Both the position numbers and the translations under genes were made by a program. A DNA stretch of 51,316 bases from Treponemataceae bacterium (GTDB taxonomy: Bacteria > Spirochaetota > Spirochaetia > Treponematales > Treponemataceae): NCBI GenBank assembly GCA_024680915.1, contig JAILBN010000064.1:1-51316 (forward strand). The letters run 5' to 3'. This document shows, one piece after another, positions 1-8,963 of the stretch; the stretch's first letter is position 1; each line of letters opens with the position of its first letter. The notes under the pieces are model-generated. The model was given only the letters and a program-made list of their open reading frames with translations. It did no database searches and was not told where the DNA came from.

Positions 1-690
1 AACGAGGCCGTCATCAATCTGGAGAACGGTGCGAAGGGAATCAGGCTGGACGTCTACGTCAAGGACACCGGACGCCTCTTCGACATAGAGCTCCAGGTCA
101 CAGACACAGGCGAGCTGCCGGAGAGAGCCCGCTACTACGCCAGCCTCATGGCCCAGGACTCACTAAAATCCGGGGAAAAGTACAGCGAATTACGAGACTC
201 CCACGTGATTTTCATCTGTATGGAGGACATCTTCGAGAAAGGACTTCCCGTATACTCCTTCGAGAACATCTGCCGGGAGGATGGAAAGACAATGCTTAAT
301 GACAGGGACTACAAGCACTTTTTTATTGCTCCCACCTGTGCTAGAATCATAGAGGATGAGGAAGTCAAAAAATTCTTTCAGTTCCTCATCTCCAACCGCA
401 CGGGGGACACTTTCACAGAGAGACTTGAGAATTATGTGACCGATGCCAAGCGGAATATGCAATACAGGAGGCAGTTCATGGAATGGGAGCGACAGAGAGT
501 CTATGATTTTGACGCCGGCAAGAAGGAAGGCATAAGAGAAGGTGTCTTACAAGGAACCCAAGCAAAAGCTGAGGAAGATGCCCTAGAATTACTCAAAGAG
601 AACATTACTGTTGAAACCATTGCAAAGTGTGTCAAGCTTCCTTTGGAAAAAGTTCTTGAGCTTAAAAAGCAGATAATGGCAGAGGCCTAG
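1..690 (+). CDS. Rpn-family PD-(D/E)XK nuclease, C-terminal part (cut by window edge)
   Basis: The frame is open from the first base, so the gene starts outside the window; the 229 residues seen are the C-terminal part of a protein usually near 300 residues. The start shows the nuclease core: an Asp in RLDVYVKD, then FDIELQV with the Glu-x-Gln of the PD-(D/E)XK_2 motif, followed by RARYYASL. The Rpn (recombination-promoting nuclease / putative transposase) family is known for RecA-independent recombination in E. coli; the role in spirochetes is unproven. The tail is charged and helical (KKEGIREG, LPLEKVLELKKQ). A broken paralogue lies at 15699-16100 and matches this tail closely. The downstream neighbour is convergent. 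Confidence 0.85.
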   Translation, partial: NEAVINLENGAKGIRLDVYVKDTGRLFDIELQVTDTGELPERARYYASLMAQDSLKSGEKYSELRDSHVIFICMEDIFEKGLPVYSFENICREDGKTMLNDRDYKHFFIAPTCARIIEDEEVKKFFQFLISNRTGDTFTERLENYVTDAKRNMQYRRQFMEWERQRVYDFDAGKKEGIREGVLQGTQAKAEEDALELLKENITVETIAKCVKLPLEKVLELKKQIMAEA

Positions 691-735
691 GACACCCATA
701 TAATTCACCAGAATTGCCCCATGGCTACCCCAAAT

Positions 736-780
736 AAGCCGGACAGAGCCTTATTGAAAAACAGCTGTTTACTCCGGCTT
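736..780. terminator. Inverted repeat between convergent genes
   Basis: AAGCCGGA at 736-743 pairs with TCCGGCTT at 773-780, with a 12-base palindrome AAACAGCTGTTT (759-770) in the loop. It lies between the Rpn gene and the convergent HAD gene, so it may serve as a terminator for either; there is no long T tract directly after the stem. Confidence 0.4.
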
Positions 781-1438
781 ACAGAAAAGTCTTTAATTCC
801 AGCAAATTCCCGCAAAGCTTGAAAAGCAGAGCCTTTATCTCTTCCGTGGGCTGAACTTTATCCGGTACCATGACCGCGAACATTCCGGCTGCAGCAGTGC
901 TACGAACTCCGTTCAGGCTGTCTTCCACTCCGGCACACGTTTGAGACGGTACACCAAGCTTACTGCAGGCTGTAAGGTAGATTTCCGGGTCGGGCTTGCT
1001 TTTGTAAACCATGTCACCGGTAATAATCACATCAAAAAAATCTATAAGTCCCGCATTCTTCATCTGCCTCTTTACAGCCTCTCCCCTCGTAGAGGAAGCA
1101 AGAGCCAAAGGATATCCCTTTTCCTTTAGGTAAACAAGAATTTCCTGGGCTCCCTTCATCAGAGGAATTCCTTCAGTAACTTCAAGCTCGTGGAAAAGCT
1201 CCCCGGTGCGCTGCAAAAACTTCGCTCCGGTAAAGCCCGGAACAGTACCGAAACGTCTGTTAAGCTCCTCCTCGATATGGCGGCTGTTGCTGCCGCGACA
1301 AGCTTCCAAGGCAGCCCCAATATCATTCTTAGAAATCCCCATTTCTGTAGCGGCTTGGTACCAGTTTCGGTCGCTCATGGACTCAGTGTCCAGCAGAACT
1401 CCGTCCATATCAAAAACAACTGCTTTAATCTTTGGCAT
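779..1438 (-). CDS. HAD-family phosphatase (beta-phosphoglucomutase-like)
   Basis: A 219-residue haloacid-dehalogenase hydrolase with all four motifs: DMDGVLLDTE near the N-terminus (nucleophile Asp10 and Asp12), ASST (Ser115-116), Lys148 in SKPDPEIY, and the acidic pair in GVEDSLNGV (about 172-173). The helical cap between motifs I and II places it in the group with beta-phosphoglucomutase and sugar-phosphate phosphatases; the substrate cannot be read from sequence. I chose the ATG at 1438 because GAGAGG stands 9 bases upstream; an in-frame TTG lies 9 bases earlier. The FAD oxidoreductase gene ends just upstream, so the two are probably cotranscribed. Confidence 0.85.
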   Translation of the reverse strand: MPKIKAVVFDMDGVLLDTESMSDRNWYQAATEMGISKNDIGAALEACRGSNSRHIEEELNRRFGTVPGFTGAKFLQRTGELFHELEVTEGIPLMKGAQEILVYLKEKGYPLALASSTRGEAVKRQMKNAGLIDFFDVIITGDMVYKSKPDPEIYLTACSKLGVPSQTCAGVEDSLNGVRSTAAAGMFAVMVPDKVQPTEEIKALLFKLCGNLLELKTFL

Positions 1439-1451
1439 TTCGCACAACCTC

Positions 1452-3188
1452 TCATTTGCCAGCTTTTTGCACCGCGCTGATTATAGCTTTCGCACTGTTC
1501 TCGCCGTCCATCGCGGATGAAACTATTCCTCCGGCGTAGCCTGAACCTTCGCCCGCCGGAAAAAGCCCTTTGATAGAGGGGCTTTCAAGTGTTTTTGCAT
1601 CGCGGAGTATGCGAACCGGCGTTGATGTTCGTGTTTCCGGCGCAATAAGCAATGCCTCGCCACAAACAAAGCCTTTCATGCGCTGATCAAAAGCGTGGAA
1701 GCCCTCTTTCAGTCGCTTGGAAATATGTTCCGGCAAAACTTCGTCCAAGTTTACGGAGGAGATTCCCGGTGTATATGATGTTTTTGGCAGGGTCTCAGAA
1801 ACCTTACCTGCAAGGAAATCCGTGAGCTTTTGCGCCGGTGCCGTCTGGGGATTGATCGGCTTTCCATCCCTCATCGGGGTGTCCAATGCCCCTTGCCTAT
1901 CAAGTGCGGCTTGTGTTGCGGCCTTTTTTGCCGCCTGCTCTATCTGTGTCCTGAAGTTAAGTCCTGCAAGGGGATCACTAGGAAAGTCACCCCAAGAAAC
2001 GTAATCTTCAGGGCGGCACTCCACGACAATCGCCGCGTTCGACCAATAGGCATTACGGCTGGAGGGTGACATTCCGTTCACCACGACTCCGTCTGGGGAT
2101 GATGCTGACGGCACAACCAGTCCGCCAGGGCACATGCAGAAGGAATAGACACCTCGCCCGTCCACTTGGGTAGTAAGCCGGTATTCTGCAGCTGGCAGGA
2201 CTTCTCCCCGCTCCCTTCCGTGGTACTGTATCTTGTCTATCACTTCACGAGGATGCTCAACACGGACGCCTACCGCAAAGGTCTTTGCCTCCAAGGCTTT
2301 CTTATCCACGGCCTCTAGCATCTTGTATATATCAGGAGCAGAGTGACCACAGGCAAGAATCAGCTTGTCACCCTTTATTACACGCTCCTCACCGGTATGA
2401 GTATCCACTACCTTAACGCCGCAAATTACCTGAATTACACACGTCTCAACAGGCTTATCTCCGGCGGCCGCAGCTGCCAAAACTCCAGATTTTTTCTCAG
2501 TCAATATTTCTGTACATCGGCTGTTGAAATAAATCTCTCCACCGTAGCTGACTATGGTTTTCTTTATATTGTCTATTATAACAGGCAGCTTGTCTGTACC
2601 TATGTGGGGATGAGCATCCGTAAGGATTTTCCCATCGGCACCGTGGAAGGCAAGGATCTGGAGGACACGGCCTATATTTCCCCTTTTGGCAGAACGGGAG
2701 AATAGCTTGCCGTCAGAGAAGGTTCCGGCTCCTCCTTCCCCAAAGCAATAGTTAGAATCAATATTAAGCACTCCAGTCCGGCTTATATCAGCTATGTCAC
2801 GCTTTCGCTGTGACGTCTCAGGCCCGCGCTCTACAATGATGGGCTTGATACCTGCCTCAAGGAGGGTCAGTGCCGCGAAAAGCCCGGCTGGTCCCGCACC
2901 TATGATAAGGACCCTCTTTTCCCCCCTGACATTTTTCCAGTGAGGCAGGAACTCAGCGTCCTGGTCGTCCTCAGGCTTATCTCCATCGGTGTAAACATCG
3001 TAGCGCAAAAAAAGCTTAATGTCCCTTTTACGGGCATCTATTGATTTTTTCTTGAAAACGAAGGAGGAAATCTGCTTTTCGCCTATGGAGATACCTTGCT
3101 TTCGTAATGCCTTTACAGCCTTACTTCTAAGCAAAGCATCATTTTTTTCTTCTTCCGGCAAGCAATTAAAACTGATTGAGTATTTCAT
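1452..3188 (-). CDS. FAD-dependent dehydrogenase-like oxidoreductase (COG2509 type)
   Basis: A 578-residue protein. An N-terminal region of about 90 residues precedes a dinucleotide-binding motif GAGPAGLFAALTLL (97-110), followed by VERG at the end of the second strand. Further on are SGVVS-like FAD contacts and a C-terminal GEGSGYAGGIVSSAMDG that closes the FAD site. This is the architecture of the uncharacterised FAD-dependent dehydrogenase family COG2509. The physiological substrate is unknown. The phosphoesterase gene ends 5 bases upstream of its ATG, which argues for one operon. Confidence 0.85.
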   Translation of the reverse strand: MKYSISFNCLPEEEKNDALLRSKAVKALRKQGISIGEKQISSFVFKKKSIDARKRDIKLFLRYDVYTDGDKPEDDQDAEFLPHWKNVRGEKRVLIIGAGPAGLFAALTLLEAGIKPIIVERGPETSQRKRDIADISRTGVLNIDSNYCFGEGGAGTFSDGKLFSRSAKRGNIGRVLQILAFHGADGKILTDAHPHIGTDKLPVIIDNIKKTIVSYGGEIYFNSRCTEILTEKKSGVLAAAAAGDKPVETCVIQVICGVKVVDTHTGEERVIKGDKLILACGHSAPDIYKMLEAVDKKALEAKTFAVGVRVEHPREVIDKIQYHGRERGEVLPAAEYRLTTQVDGRGVYSFCMCPGGLVVPSASSPDGVVVNGMSPSSRNAYWSNAAIVVECRPEDYVSWGDFPSDPLAGLNFRTQIEQAAKKAATQAALDRQGALDTPMRDGKPINPQTAPAQKLTDFLAGKVSETLPKTSYTPGISSVNLDEVLPEHISKRLKEGFHAFDQRMKGFVCGEALLIAPETRTSTPVRILRDAKTLESPSIKGLFPAGEGSGYAGGIVSSAMDGENSAKAIISAVQKAGK

Positions 3189-3193
3189 GAATC

Positions 3194-3844
3194 TTAAATC
3201 GATATTAGAGAGAACTGATAATGTCCGAAGGGAACTTCCTTGATAGCAAAGAAATCCACGTCAAACTTCTCCCTTATTCCAGGGTAGGAGACAACTGCGA
3301 AGGAAGGCAGGGAACCGTTCCTAGGCCGGGTCATACTGCCGGGATTCAGAACTACCACGTTATCCTGAATACTTTTGTAGGGATAATGGGTATGTCCGTA
3401 GAAAATGAGATTAGCCTTGAAGGAAGATGCAAAGGAGGATATATGCTCCACTCCGAATTCCACGCCCAATTTGTGACCATGGGCGGCAAATACGGTACGA
3501 CCTGCGGCCTTGAAGGTAAGGAAATCCGGAGAATCCAAAAGAGAGGAGCCGAAACCGTCGCAGTTCCCCTTTACGACTGCCAGAACCGGAGGAATGGTAT
3601 TCTGCAAGGCTTCATCCCGTGAAGCCTCAGAAAGTAAACGCTCTATGTCACGGATTCCGTCACCACAGTAAATCATGGCATCTGCGTCACTTCCGAACTG
3701 TCTCATAACCTCAAGGAAAAGCACGTAGTTATCACAATGCATGTCAGAAAGAACAAGCAGTGTGGCTTTTTTCGCAGAAGCAAGCTTCTCTATGTCCTGG
3801 GCAGATCCTATAAGACCGGAACGGGTCTGCGTCAAAGTGTTCAT
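3194..3844 (-). CDS. YfcE-like metallophosphoesterase
   Basis: A 216-residue calcineurin-fold phosphoesterase. Metal-ligand motifs appear in order: D-x-H in LVLSDMH (Asp34, His36), GD (Asp62), GNCD (Asn94), HGH (His122), GHTH (His151, His153), then NPGSMTRPR, typical of the YfcE/MJ0936 group of small phosphodiesterases. The in vivo substrate is unknown. Its ATG overlaps the stop of the upstream lipoprotein gene as ATGA, so translation is likely coupled. Confidence 0.88.
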   Translation of the reverse strand: MNTLTQTRSGLIGSAQDIEKLASAKKATLLVLSDMHCDNYVLFLEVMRQFGSDADAMIYCGDGIRDIERLLSEASRDEALQNTIPPVLAVVKGNCDGFGSSLLDSPDFLTFKAAGRTVFAAHGHKLGVEFGVEHISSFASSFKANLIFYGHTHYPYKSIQDNVVVLNPGSMTRPRNGSLPSFAVVSYPGIREKFDVDFFAIKEVPFGHYQFSLISI

Positions 3845-4713
3845 TTATTTAACCTCAGCACATAATGGTTCAAAGAAGGAAGCCTCGACTCAGGCTCCAC
3901 GAATCTTGTAAGACTAAAATCGTCAAAAATATTTTCATATTCTGCCTTGAGATACTCTACCGCATCCGCCGGGCTATAGGGATCGTTCGAACCATCACTT
4001 GTTTTTTTTATATAACGGATAATGGGAGTCATTACATCACTGATATCCCCCGAATATCTTTTCACACCCTTGTCCATCACATCAATAAGAGCAGAATCAG
4101 AACTGGAATCAGTATTCTCTCCGTTATCCTTGTAATCCATAACAAAAAAAGAGCCGCACTCCGTCCCAAGAATCTCATCGGTAGTATAGGTCACAGGGAA
4201 AATCGACCAAACAGGATAGGATATACTACTTTCTACAAGGTCCATAAGGGCGTAATAAGCCCTGTCCGGCGAACCTAACAGCACCAGTCCGCAGATATCC
4301 TTATTCTTCAACGCTTCTGAAAGGAATGAGACATTTATTCTTTTCCCATTCATATACTCAGGGGGAAAAACGAGAGGCTCTATAAGACCACCATTCTCCG
4401 CCATTCCAAATTCCTCGGATAAATAAGAAATTACTGGAGCACGAAGCTCCTCCGTCTCATAACCTACACCAAAAACAAAGGCGACATGGGCATAATCACC
4501 AGGAAGCCACTTAGGAATTCCCAGCTCCGGTCTTTCCATAATGATATCCGGATCAGGCTCATCAATTATTGCTGCAGCTTCTTTTTTCTTACAGCCTGAG
4601 AACATTACTGCAATGACAAGAATAATCATGAAGGGCAAGAATCCATACCCCTCGAAAAAAGCGGCTTTTCTTTTTCTCCGGAAGGGTTTACCGGAAAGAC
4701 TATTATTAAACAT
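3841..4713 (-). CDS. Lipoprotein with periplasmic-binding-like domain, unknown function
   Basis: A 290-residue protein with a basic N-terminus (FRRKRK), a hydrophobic stretch and a lipobox-like VMFSGC followed by KKKE, so probably a lipoprotein exported to the periplasm or membrane. The rest reads like alternating alpha/beta (VAFVFGVGYETEEL, GLVLLGSPDRAYYALMDLV, YPVWSIFPV), resembling periplasmic binding folds of the DUF3798 kind; that link is a guess. I prefer the ATG at 4713 because GGAG lies 9 bases upstream; an ATG at 4728 is also in frame. It overlaps the upstream hydrolase gene by a few bases and the downstream phosphoesterase by ATGA. Confidence 0.7.
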   Translation of the reverse strand: MFNNSLSGKPFRRKRKAAFFEGYGFLPFMIILVIAVMFSGCKKKEAAAIIDEPDPDIIMERPELGIPKWLPGDYAHVAFVFGVGYETEELRAPVISYLSEEFGMAENGGLIEPLVFPPEYMNGKRINVSFLSEALKNKDICGLVLLGSPDRAYYALMDLVESSISYPVWSIFPVTYTTDEILGTECGSFFVMDYKDNGENTDSSSDSALIDVMDKGVKRYSGDISDVMTPIIRYIKKTSDGSNDPYSPADAVEYLKAEYENIFDDFSLTRFVEPESRLPSLNHYVLRLNK

Positions 4714-5365
4714 AAGTATAATCTCCATGACCAGGCAGAACTTTTGTTCCAGGAGGAAGTTTCCTCAATCTGGCAAGACTTTGCATTATTTGGGTATAGC
4801 TGCCCCCTCTCAAATCTGTCCGTCCGAATGAAGAGGCAAAAAGAGTATCACCAGAAATAAGAGTCTGCATACTTTCATTGTAAAGGCATATAGAACCTGG
4901 ACTATGACCAGGAGTATGCAGAACCTTCCATTCCGGTGCAAAGGGAAGCACATCGCCTTCTTTGAGAAGGAGGGTCGCTTCAGGAAGCTGGCCTTCCTCC
5001 TCGAAAAATCTTTTCACATACTGAGAAAGTCCCAGGGCGGAAAAATCCTCCATGTCCAGCTCGTAAGCTCCTTCACCCAGATAAGAGGCATCCGATTCAT
5101 GGATTGCAATGGGAGCATCTGGAAAAAGCCCGTGAAGGAAGGGTAAAGCACCCGTATGATCGAAATGTCCATGGGTAAAGACAAAAGCGTCACAGCGTTT
5201 CAGGAGCTTCCTGTATTGTTCCGCGTCCTTACGGTCGCCTCCCGGATCAACTACAAAGACACAGTCAGGAGTATCCATCTCTTTCGAGGATTCAGACGGA
5301 TACCGACTTACTATATAAGTATTTGTGCCCATAAAAGCTGTACTGAAACACTGTATGGAATACAT
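4706..5365 (-). CDS. MBL-fold metallo-hydrolase (glyoxalase II-like)
   Basis: A 219-residue metallo-beta-lactamase-fold hydrolase. The signature THGHFDH (His65, His67, Asp69, His70) is followed by HTPGHSPGS (His154), SGDTLF (Asp173) and PGHG (His213), giving a complete dinuclear metal site. The short form without the glyoxalase II C-terminal domain is common and its substrate is usually unknown. No strong ribosome binding site precedes the ATG; the upstream RNA-binding-protein gene ends 11 bases before it, so coupling is plausible. Confidence 0.88.
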   Translation of the reverse strand: MYSIQCFSTAFMGTNTYIVSRYPSESSKEMDTPDCVFVVDPGGDRKDAEQYRKLLKRCDAFVFTHGHFDHTGALPFLHGLFPDAPIAIHESDASYLGEGAYELDMEDFSALGLSQYVKRFFEEEGQLPEATLLLKEGDVLPFAPEWKVLHTPGHSPGSICLYNESMQTLISGDTLFASSFGRTDLRGGSYTQIMQSLARLRKLPPGTKVLPGHGDYTYV

Positions 5366-5376
5366 GCGGCAACCAG

Positions 5377-6048
5377 TCAGACCAAGAATTCTCCGTTTCC
5401 GACCTTGGTATCAGAAGTCTCCGCGGAGTCCGAGTCAGAAATGCTGTCTTCCGCATCCCGCTGAGAAGAAGTCATCTCATAACCGTCATCGTTATCCGTC
5501 TTCTTTTTTGAGAAACTGACGTTTAATTTACGACCTCTATAGGTATATCCATCAAGGGCTTTTATAACAGAATCACAATCCTCCGTATAAAACTGGACAA
5601 AGGAATAATTATCAAGTACACGAATCTCACCTATGCGGTTTCTTTCCAATCCGGTATTCTGTGTGATAAGCCCTATAAGATCCCTAGGGAATACATGCCT
5701 GTTACGCCCTATGCTGATAAAGAGAGTGGAAGCCAACGCTTCATCAATCACATTATGAGCTGAAGGCTGCGACTCAAAGTCATTTTTCGGCTCTTTTGTA
5801 AAACGACTTCCTTCGTGGCGGTATTCTTTATTATATCTTTTATAAGAATCACGACGGGAAGTACCTTCAGCATTCTTTGTGAGATAAGCCGCCACATAAT
5901 TACGAAGTGCAAAAGGCACATTTTTTTTGAACAGTTTTCTGTAATTGTTCAGTTCTACAGGGTCCTCTTCATTCCGGACCTTTTCGACCGCATTCTGCAG
6001 TATCTCTATAAATTTCTCCTCGGTCACTGCATTTCTCCTGTATTTCAT
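5377..6048 (-). CDS. DbpA-type RNA-binding domain protein without a helicase
   Basis: A 223-residue protein. Residues about 108-181 (TLFISIGRNRHVFPRDLIGLI through RGRKLNVSFSKKK, discontinuous) match the DbpA RNA-binding domain that normally follows DEAD-box helicases and binds 23S rRNA. There is no helicase domain here. The N-terminal 100 residues are basic and helical; the C-terminus is acidic and serine-rich. Probably an RNA-binding factor for ribosome or mRNA work; the target is unknown. Its start overlaps the stop of the upstream GNAT gene by ATGA. Confidence 0.75.
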   Translation of the reverse strand: MKYRRNAVTEEKFIEILQNAVEKVRNEEDPVELNNYRKLFKKNVPFALRNYVAAYLTKNAEGTSRRDSYKRYNKEYRHEGSRFTKEPKNDFESQPSAHNVIDEALASTLFISIGRNRHVFPRDLIGLITQNTGLERNRIGEIRVLDNYSFVQFYTEDCDSVIKALDGYTYRGRKLNVSFSKKKTDNDDGYEMTSSQRDAEDSISDSDSAETSDTKVGNGEFLV

Positions 6049-6938
6049 ATTTTTGCGATAAAGCCTGTTCCCATCGGTTCAAAACCACAATTCCGAAGCA
6101 TGGTTGCCGCATATCCAGAAACAATGAGATTTGCAACCATAACCCAGTGGATGCCTTTTTCTTTTAACTTTTCAAGGCACTGTAACGTCAGTTCACGGCC
6201 AACGCCTAACCCCCTGTATCGGGGTGTGACAAAAATCATGGAAAGCACAACAGCGTGCGGTGCACTTTCCAAAACAGATGAAACTGAAATGCATCCGGCA
6301 AAATCGCCATCTACCGTCTCTGCAATCAAATTATACTCATTACAATCTTCAGAATAATCCCTTTGACGCTGTAAAAATTCAGCGACAACAAGACCTACTT
6401 CGCCTTCATAAGACTGCTCAACTTCCCTAAGAAGAGAATCAGCACTCATAAATACATTCTCGAAATCATGCTCGTCTTCAATTTCCCTGAAAATGAAATC
6501 ATCCCTCAGAATGTCCGTGTTCTCCTCAGGCTCATTACCGAGTGCCTCTAACCCCCATGATTCACACAGGACATTGTACCATTCAACGATAACCCGGTTC
6601 ATCCGGTTTTCTTTGAACGCATACCAGAGTCTTTCAACTTCAGGATATTCTCGAAGAACTTTTTTGAAATTGCGAAAAACACCTCGACCGGAAAAAAGCA
6701 CCGAACGTAAGGATTCACGAGCCAGAGGGTTTCTAAGCAGGACAACAAAACGCTCCATCAAATGAAACCCGTCCATAGAATCCCATGCAGGAATCTTATA
6801 ATAACGGTCGCTGTCTAATTCAACTTCAGATAATGGAACTGTCTTCAGTTCCTCTGAATCAAATACGTATGATTTACCCTGATCTTCCATTGAGAAAATA
6901 ATCTGATTACGAATTTCATCCGTTAAATCAAATTTCAT
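6045..6938 (-). CDS. GNAT-family N-acetyltransferase
   Basis: A 297-residue protein whose C-terminal half carries a GNAT fold. Motif A is seen as SMIFVTPRYRGLGVGREL (the RGLGVG loop binds the acetyl-CoA pyrophosphate), followed by a helix and WVMVANLIVSGYAATMLRNCGF, the motif B region. The first 150 residues show no domain I recognise. Acceptor unknown. It is the first gene of the tight minus-strand run down to the HAD gene at 779; the AT-rich 150 bases upstream should hold the promoter. Confidence 0.8.
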   Translation of the reverse strand: MKFDLTDEIRNQIIFSMEDQGKSYVFDSEELKTVPLSEVELDSDRYYKIPAWDSMDGFHLMERFVVLLRNPLARESLRSVLFSGRGVFRNFKKVLREYPEVERLWYAFKENRMNRVIVEWYNVLCESWGLEALGNEPEENTDILRDDFIFREIEDEHDFENVFMSADSLLREVEQSYEGEVGLVVAEFLQRQRDYSEDCNEYNLIAETVDGDFAGCISVSSVLESAPHAVVLSMIFVTPRYRGLGVGRELTLQCLEKLKEKGIHWVMVANLIVSGYAATMLRNCGFEPMGTGFIAKI

Positions 6939-7050
6939 ACGTAATGATTATATCATATTTATCGAAATGAATAAATAAGAAAGACAAGGAAAAGAGCAGG
7001 CTTATTATATTGACGGATCAATCAGAAAGAGGGAAAAGGTGAGAAGAATA

Positions 7051-7082
7051 TGCCTGCGGCTTGAAAGAATTTACCGCAGGCA
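7051..7082 (-). terminator. Probable terminator of the FGE-domain lipoprotein gene
   Basis: TGCCTGCGG (7051-7059) pairs perfectly with CCGCAGGCA (7074-7082), a 9-bp stem with a 14-base loop, just beyond the stop codon at 7090. The following bases on the minus strand are T-rich but interrupted. Confidence 0.6.
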
Positions 7083-7089
7083 AGCTCTC

Positions 7090-8832
7090 TTATTCCACAC
7101 CGGCAGTCCGTACAAGGCGGAAACCATAGCGGGTACTACGATAAGACTCATATTCAACAAGGCGGGAAGGAATATCACAGCAAGTGGCGTCTATACCCCA
7201 GCTTCCACCACGAAGAGCACGGCAAGAGTCCTCAGGTATTCCTTCAAGAGGATCTATGGCAAAGGTACTGTTGTCATCTGTCGTATCACAGCTGTCCCAG
7301 CACCATTCCCATACGTTTCCGCACATATCGTAGATAGAAAGGCTGTTAGGCTCTTTAAGCCCGACCTCATGAGTTCCGTAGCCGGCACCAAAAGCCGGTT
7401 CTGTCTCGGATGAAACTCCGCCTGCACAAATATTGTAGCGATACCAACCTACACTATCCAGATCAGCATTCACGGCCTCCCTTGCTTCTGAAGCCTTACC
7501 GCTGAATGTATATTCCCAATCGGCGGCCTCAGGGTTGGCTCCCCGGGCAGCGAACTCCCATTCACGCTCCGTAGGAAGGCGGAAACCGTTCCTGGTGAAA
7601 TCACAAGAAGCATCTGACCAGTCTGCGTTATACTCAACAGGAATATCCTCGTAAATCAAAGCATTCCAATCATCCACGCCGTTAACCGTGTAGCAGGGCT
7701 CATATTCAAAGAGCAGGCTGAGTTTATTACAGAAGGCTATCGCATCATACCAAGATATCTTGTCACAAGGCTTAAGCTTGGTGACTTCTCCTTCTGCCGT
7801 TATATAAAGAGTACTGGAATCAACGCACTTACTGGGATTTACGCCCATAACAGCCTGGAAAAGCTCCTGAGTAACAGGGTATTTTCCCATACGATATGCG
7901 GACATCAGTGTTTTCTCTCCGTTAAGCTCCACAGCGGAAGCCTTGGCAAGAACACTTACTTCCGAAGTTTTATCAAACACTGTCTCAAAATCACTAGCTA
8001 TATTACCGTCCGCGCTCCTTATAAACTGGATGGCAGGGGCCGGGTTTTCCTTTTCAAGAGGCTCCAGAACAGGTTCCGGCTCCTCCACCAAGGCAGTATC
8101 AACCGGCTCAAGATCAGTGGCAGGAGCTGGCTCCGGGGACTCCGTAATCTCCACAGGCTCCGGGATAATCTCTGCCACGACTTCTTCCTCGACCACAGGT
8201 TCAGGGGACTCCGTAACCTTCACAGGCTCCGGCTCAGGAGCTGGAGCGGGAACAGGGGCAGGAGTCTCGACAGGGGCTGGCGCAGGCAGCTCAGCTACCT
8301 TCACAGGCTCTTCTTTTACAGGAGGAAGCTCTACGATTTTTGCGGGTTCGGGGTTCTCAGGGACAGATGAAATCTGGATGCCTTCACTTACGTTACCAGC
8401 TCTGTCGACAGACATCACCGTAAAGGTGTACTCAGTGCCGTTCCTTAAATCAGTTATAAACTGCTTGCTTGTTCCCGAAGGATTCCCACGGACGGAAACG
8501 ACACCATCCACACCGTATGTAATCACGACTTTGGAGAAGTCCTCCTCAGAAGGATTCGTCCAACTAAGGATAACAGAACGGTCTCCAGAGGATGCTATAA
8601 GGTTACGGACCTCAGCAGGAGCTGTGACATCGACCACAGGAGGCGCCTCAGGAGCTGTCTCCTGAGCTTCTTCCATAGTCTCCACCTCATCCGGAGCATC
8701 AGAAATCGATCCACTTTCTTCAGCAGCCTTAAAGCTTATCACTTCTTCAAGCTCAGCTTCCTTTTTGGAGCAGGCAAAAAACAATGACAGCACAATCATC
8801 ACCACAACTACTGAAAAAAACTTTTGTTTCAT
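7090..8832 (-). CDS. Lipoprotein with FN3 domain, Pro/Glu-rich linker and FGE (SUMF1) domain
   Basis: A 580-residue secreted protein. A signal peptide ends in a lipobox (LSLFFAC, then SKKE). Residues about 70-160 form a fibronectin type III domain (TAPAEVRNLIAS, VILSWTNPS, TEYTFTVMSVDRAGN). Residues about 160-265 are a Pro/Glu/Val-rich repeat such as PEPVKVTESPEPV, a spacer. Residues about 285-575 are a formylglycine-generating-enzyme-fold domain (MGKYPVTQELFQAVMG, LPTEREWEFAARG, NVWEWCWDSC, LRGGSWG, GFRLVRT). Such domains in spirochetes are mostly not sulfatase activators; binding or surface display is more likely. A good ribosome binding site (AAGGAG, 8 bases from ATG) supports the start. 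Confidence 0.87.
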   Translation of the reverse strand: MKQKFFSVVVVMIVLSLFFACSKKEAELEEVISFKAAEESGSISDAPDEVETMEEAQETAPEAPPVVDVTAPAEVRNLIASSGDRSVILSWTNPSEEDFSKVVITYGVDGVVSVRGNPSGTSKQFITDLRNGTEYTFTVMSVDRAGNVSEGIQISSVPENPEPAKIVELPPVKEEPVKVAELPAPAPVETPAPVPAPAPEPEPVKVTESPEPVVEEEVVAEIIPEPVEITESPEPAPATDLEPVDTALVEEPEPVLEPLEKENPAPAIQFIRSADGNIASDFETVFDKTSEVSVLAKASAVELNGEKTLMSAYRMGKYPVTQELFQAVMGVNPSKCVDSSTLYITAEGEVTKLKPCDKISWYDAIAFCNKLSLLFEYEPCYTVNGVDDWNALIYEDIPVEYNADWSDASCDFTRNGFRLPTEREWEFAARGANPEAADWEYTFSGKASEAREAVNADLDSVGWYRYNICAGGVSSETEPAFGAGYGTHEVGLKEPNSLSIYDMCGNVWEWCWDSCDTTDDNSTFAIDPLEGIPEDSCRALRGGSWGIDATCCDIPSRLVEYESYRSTRYGFRLVRTAGVE

Positions 8833-8963
8833 AACAACTTCTCCTTATGAAGTGTCCGAAAAATCAGCTTCGGATCCTGAAAAACATTCTGCCTATTTTG
8901 TGAAGATATTTTATTCATCCTCACAAGAACACCACCTTTAATTGAGCAGAGGGGGATTCTTGT

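Noticed and set aside
7943-8665. Long plus-strand open frame rich in Gly/Ser/Thr opposite the FGE lipoprotein
   Set aside because: It mirrors the Pro/Glu repeat on the coding strand and has no ribosome binding site or homology.
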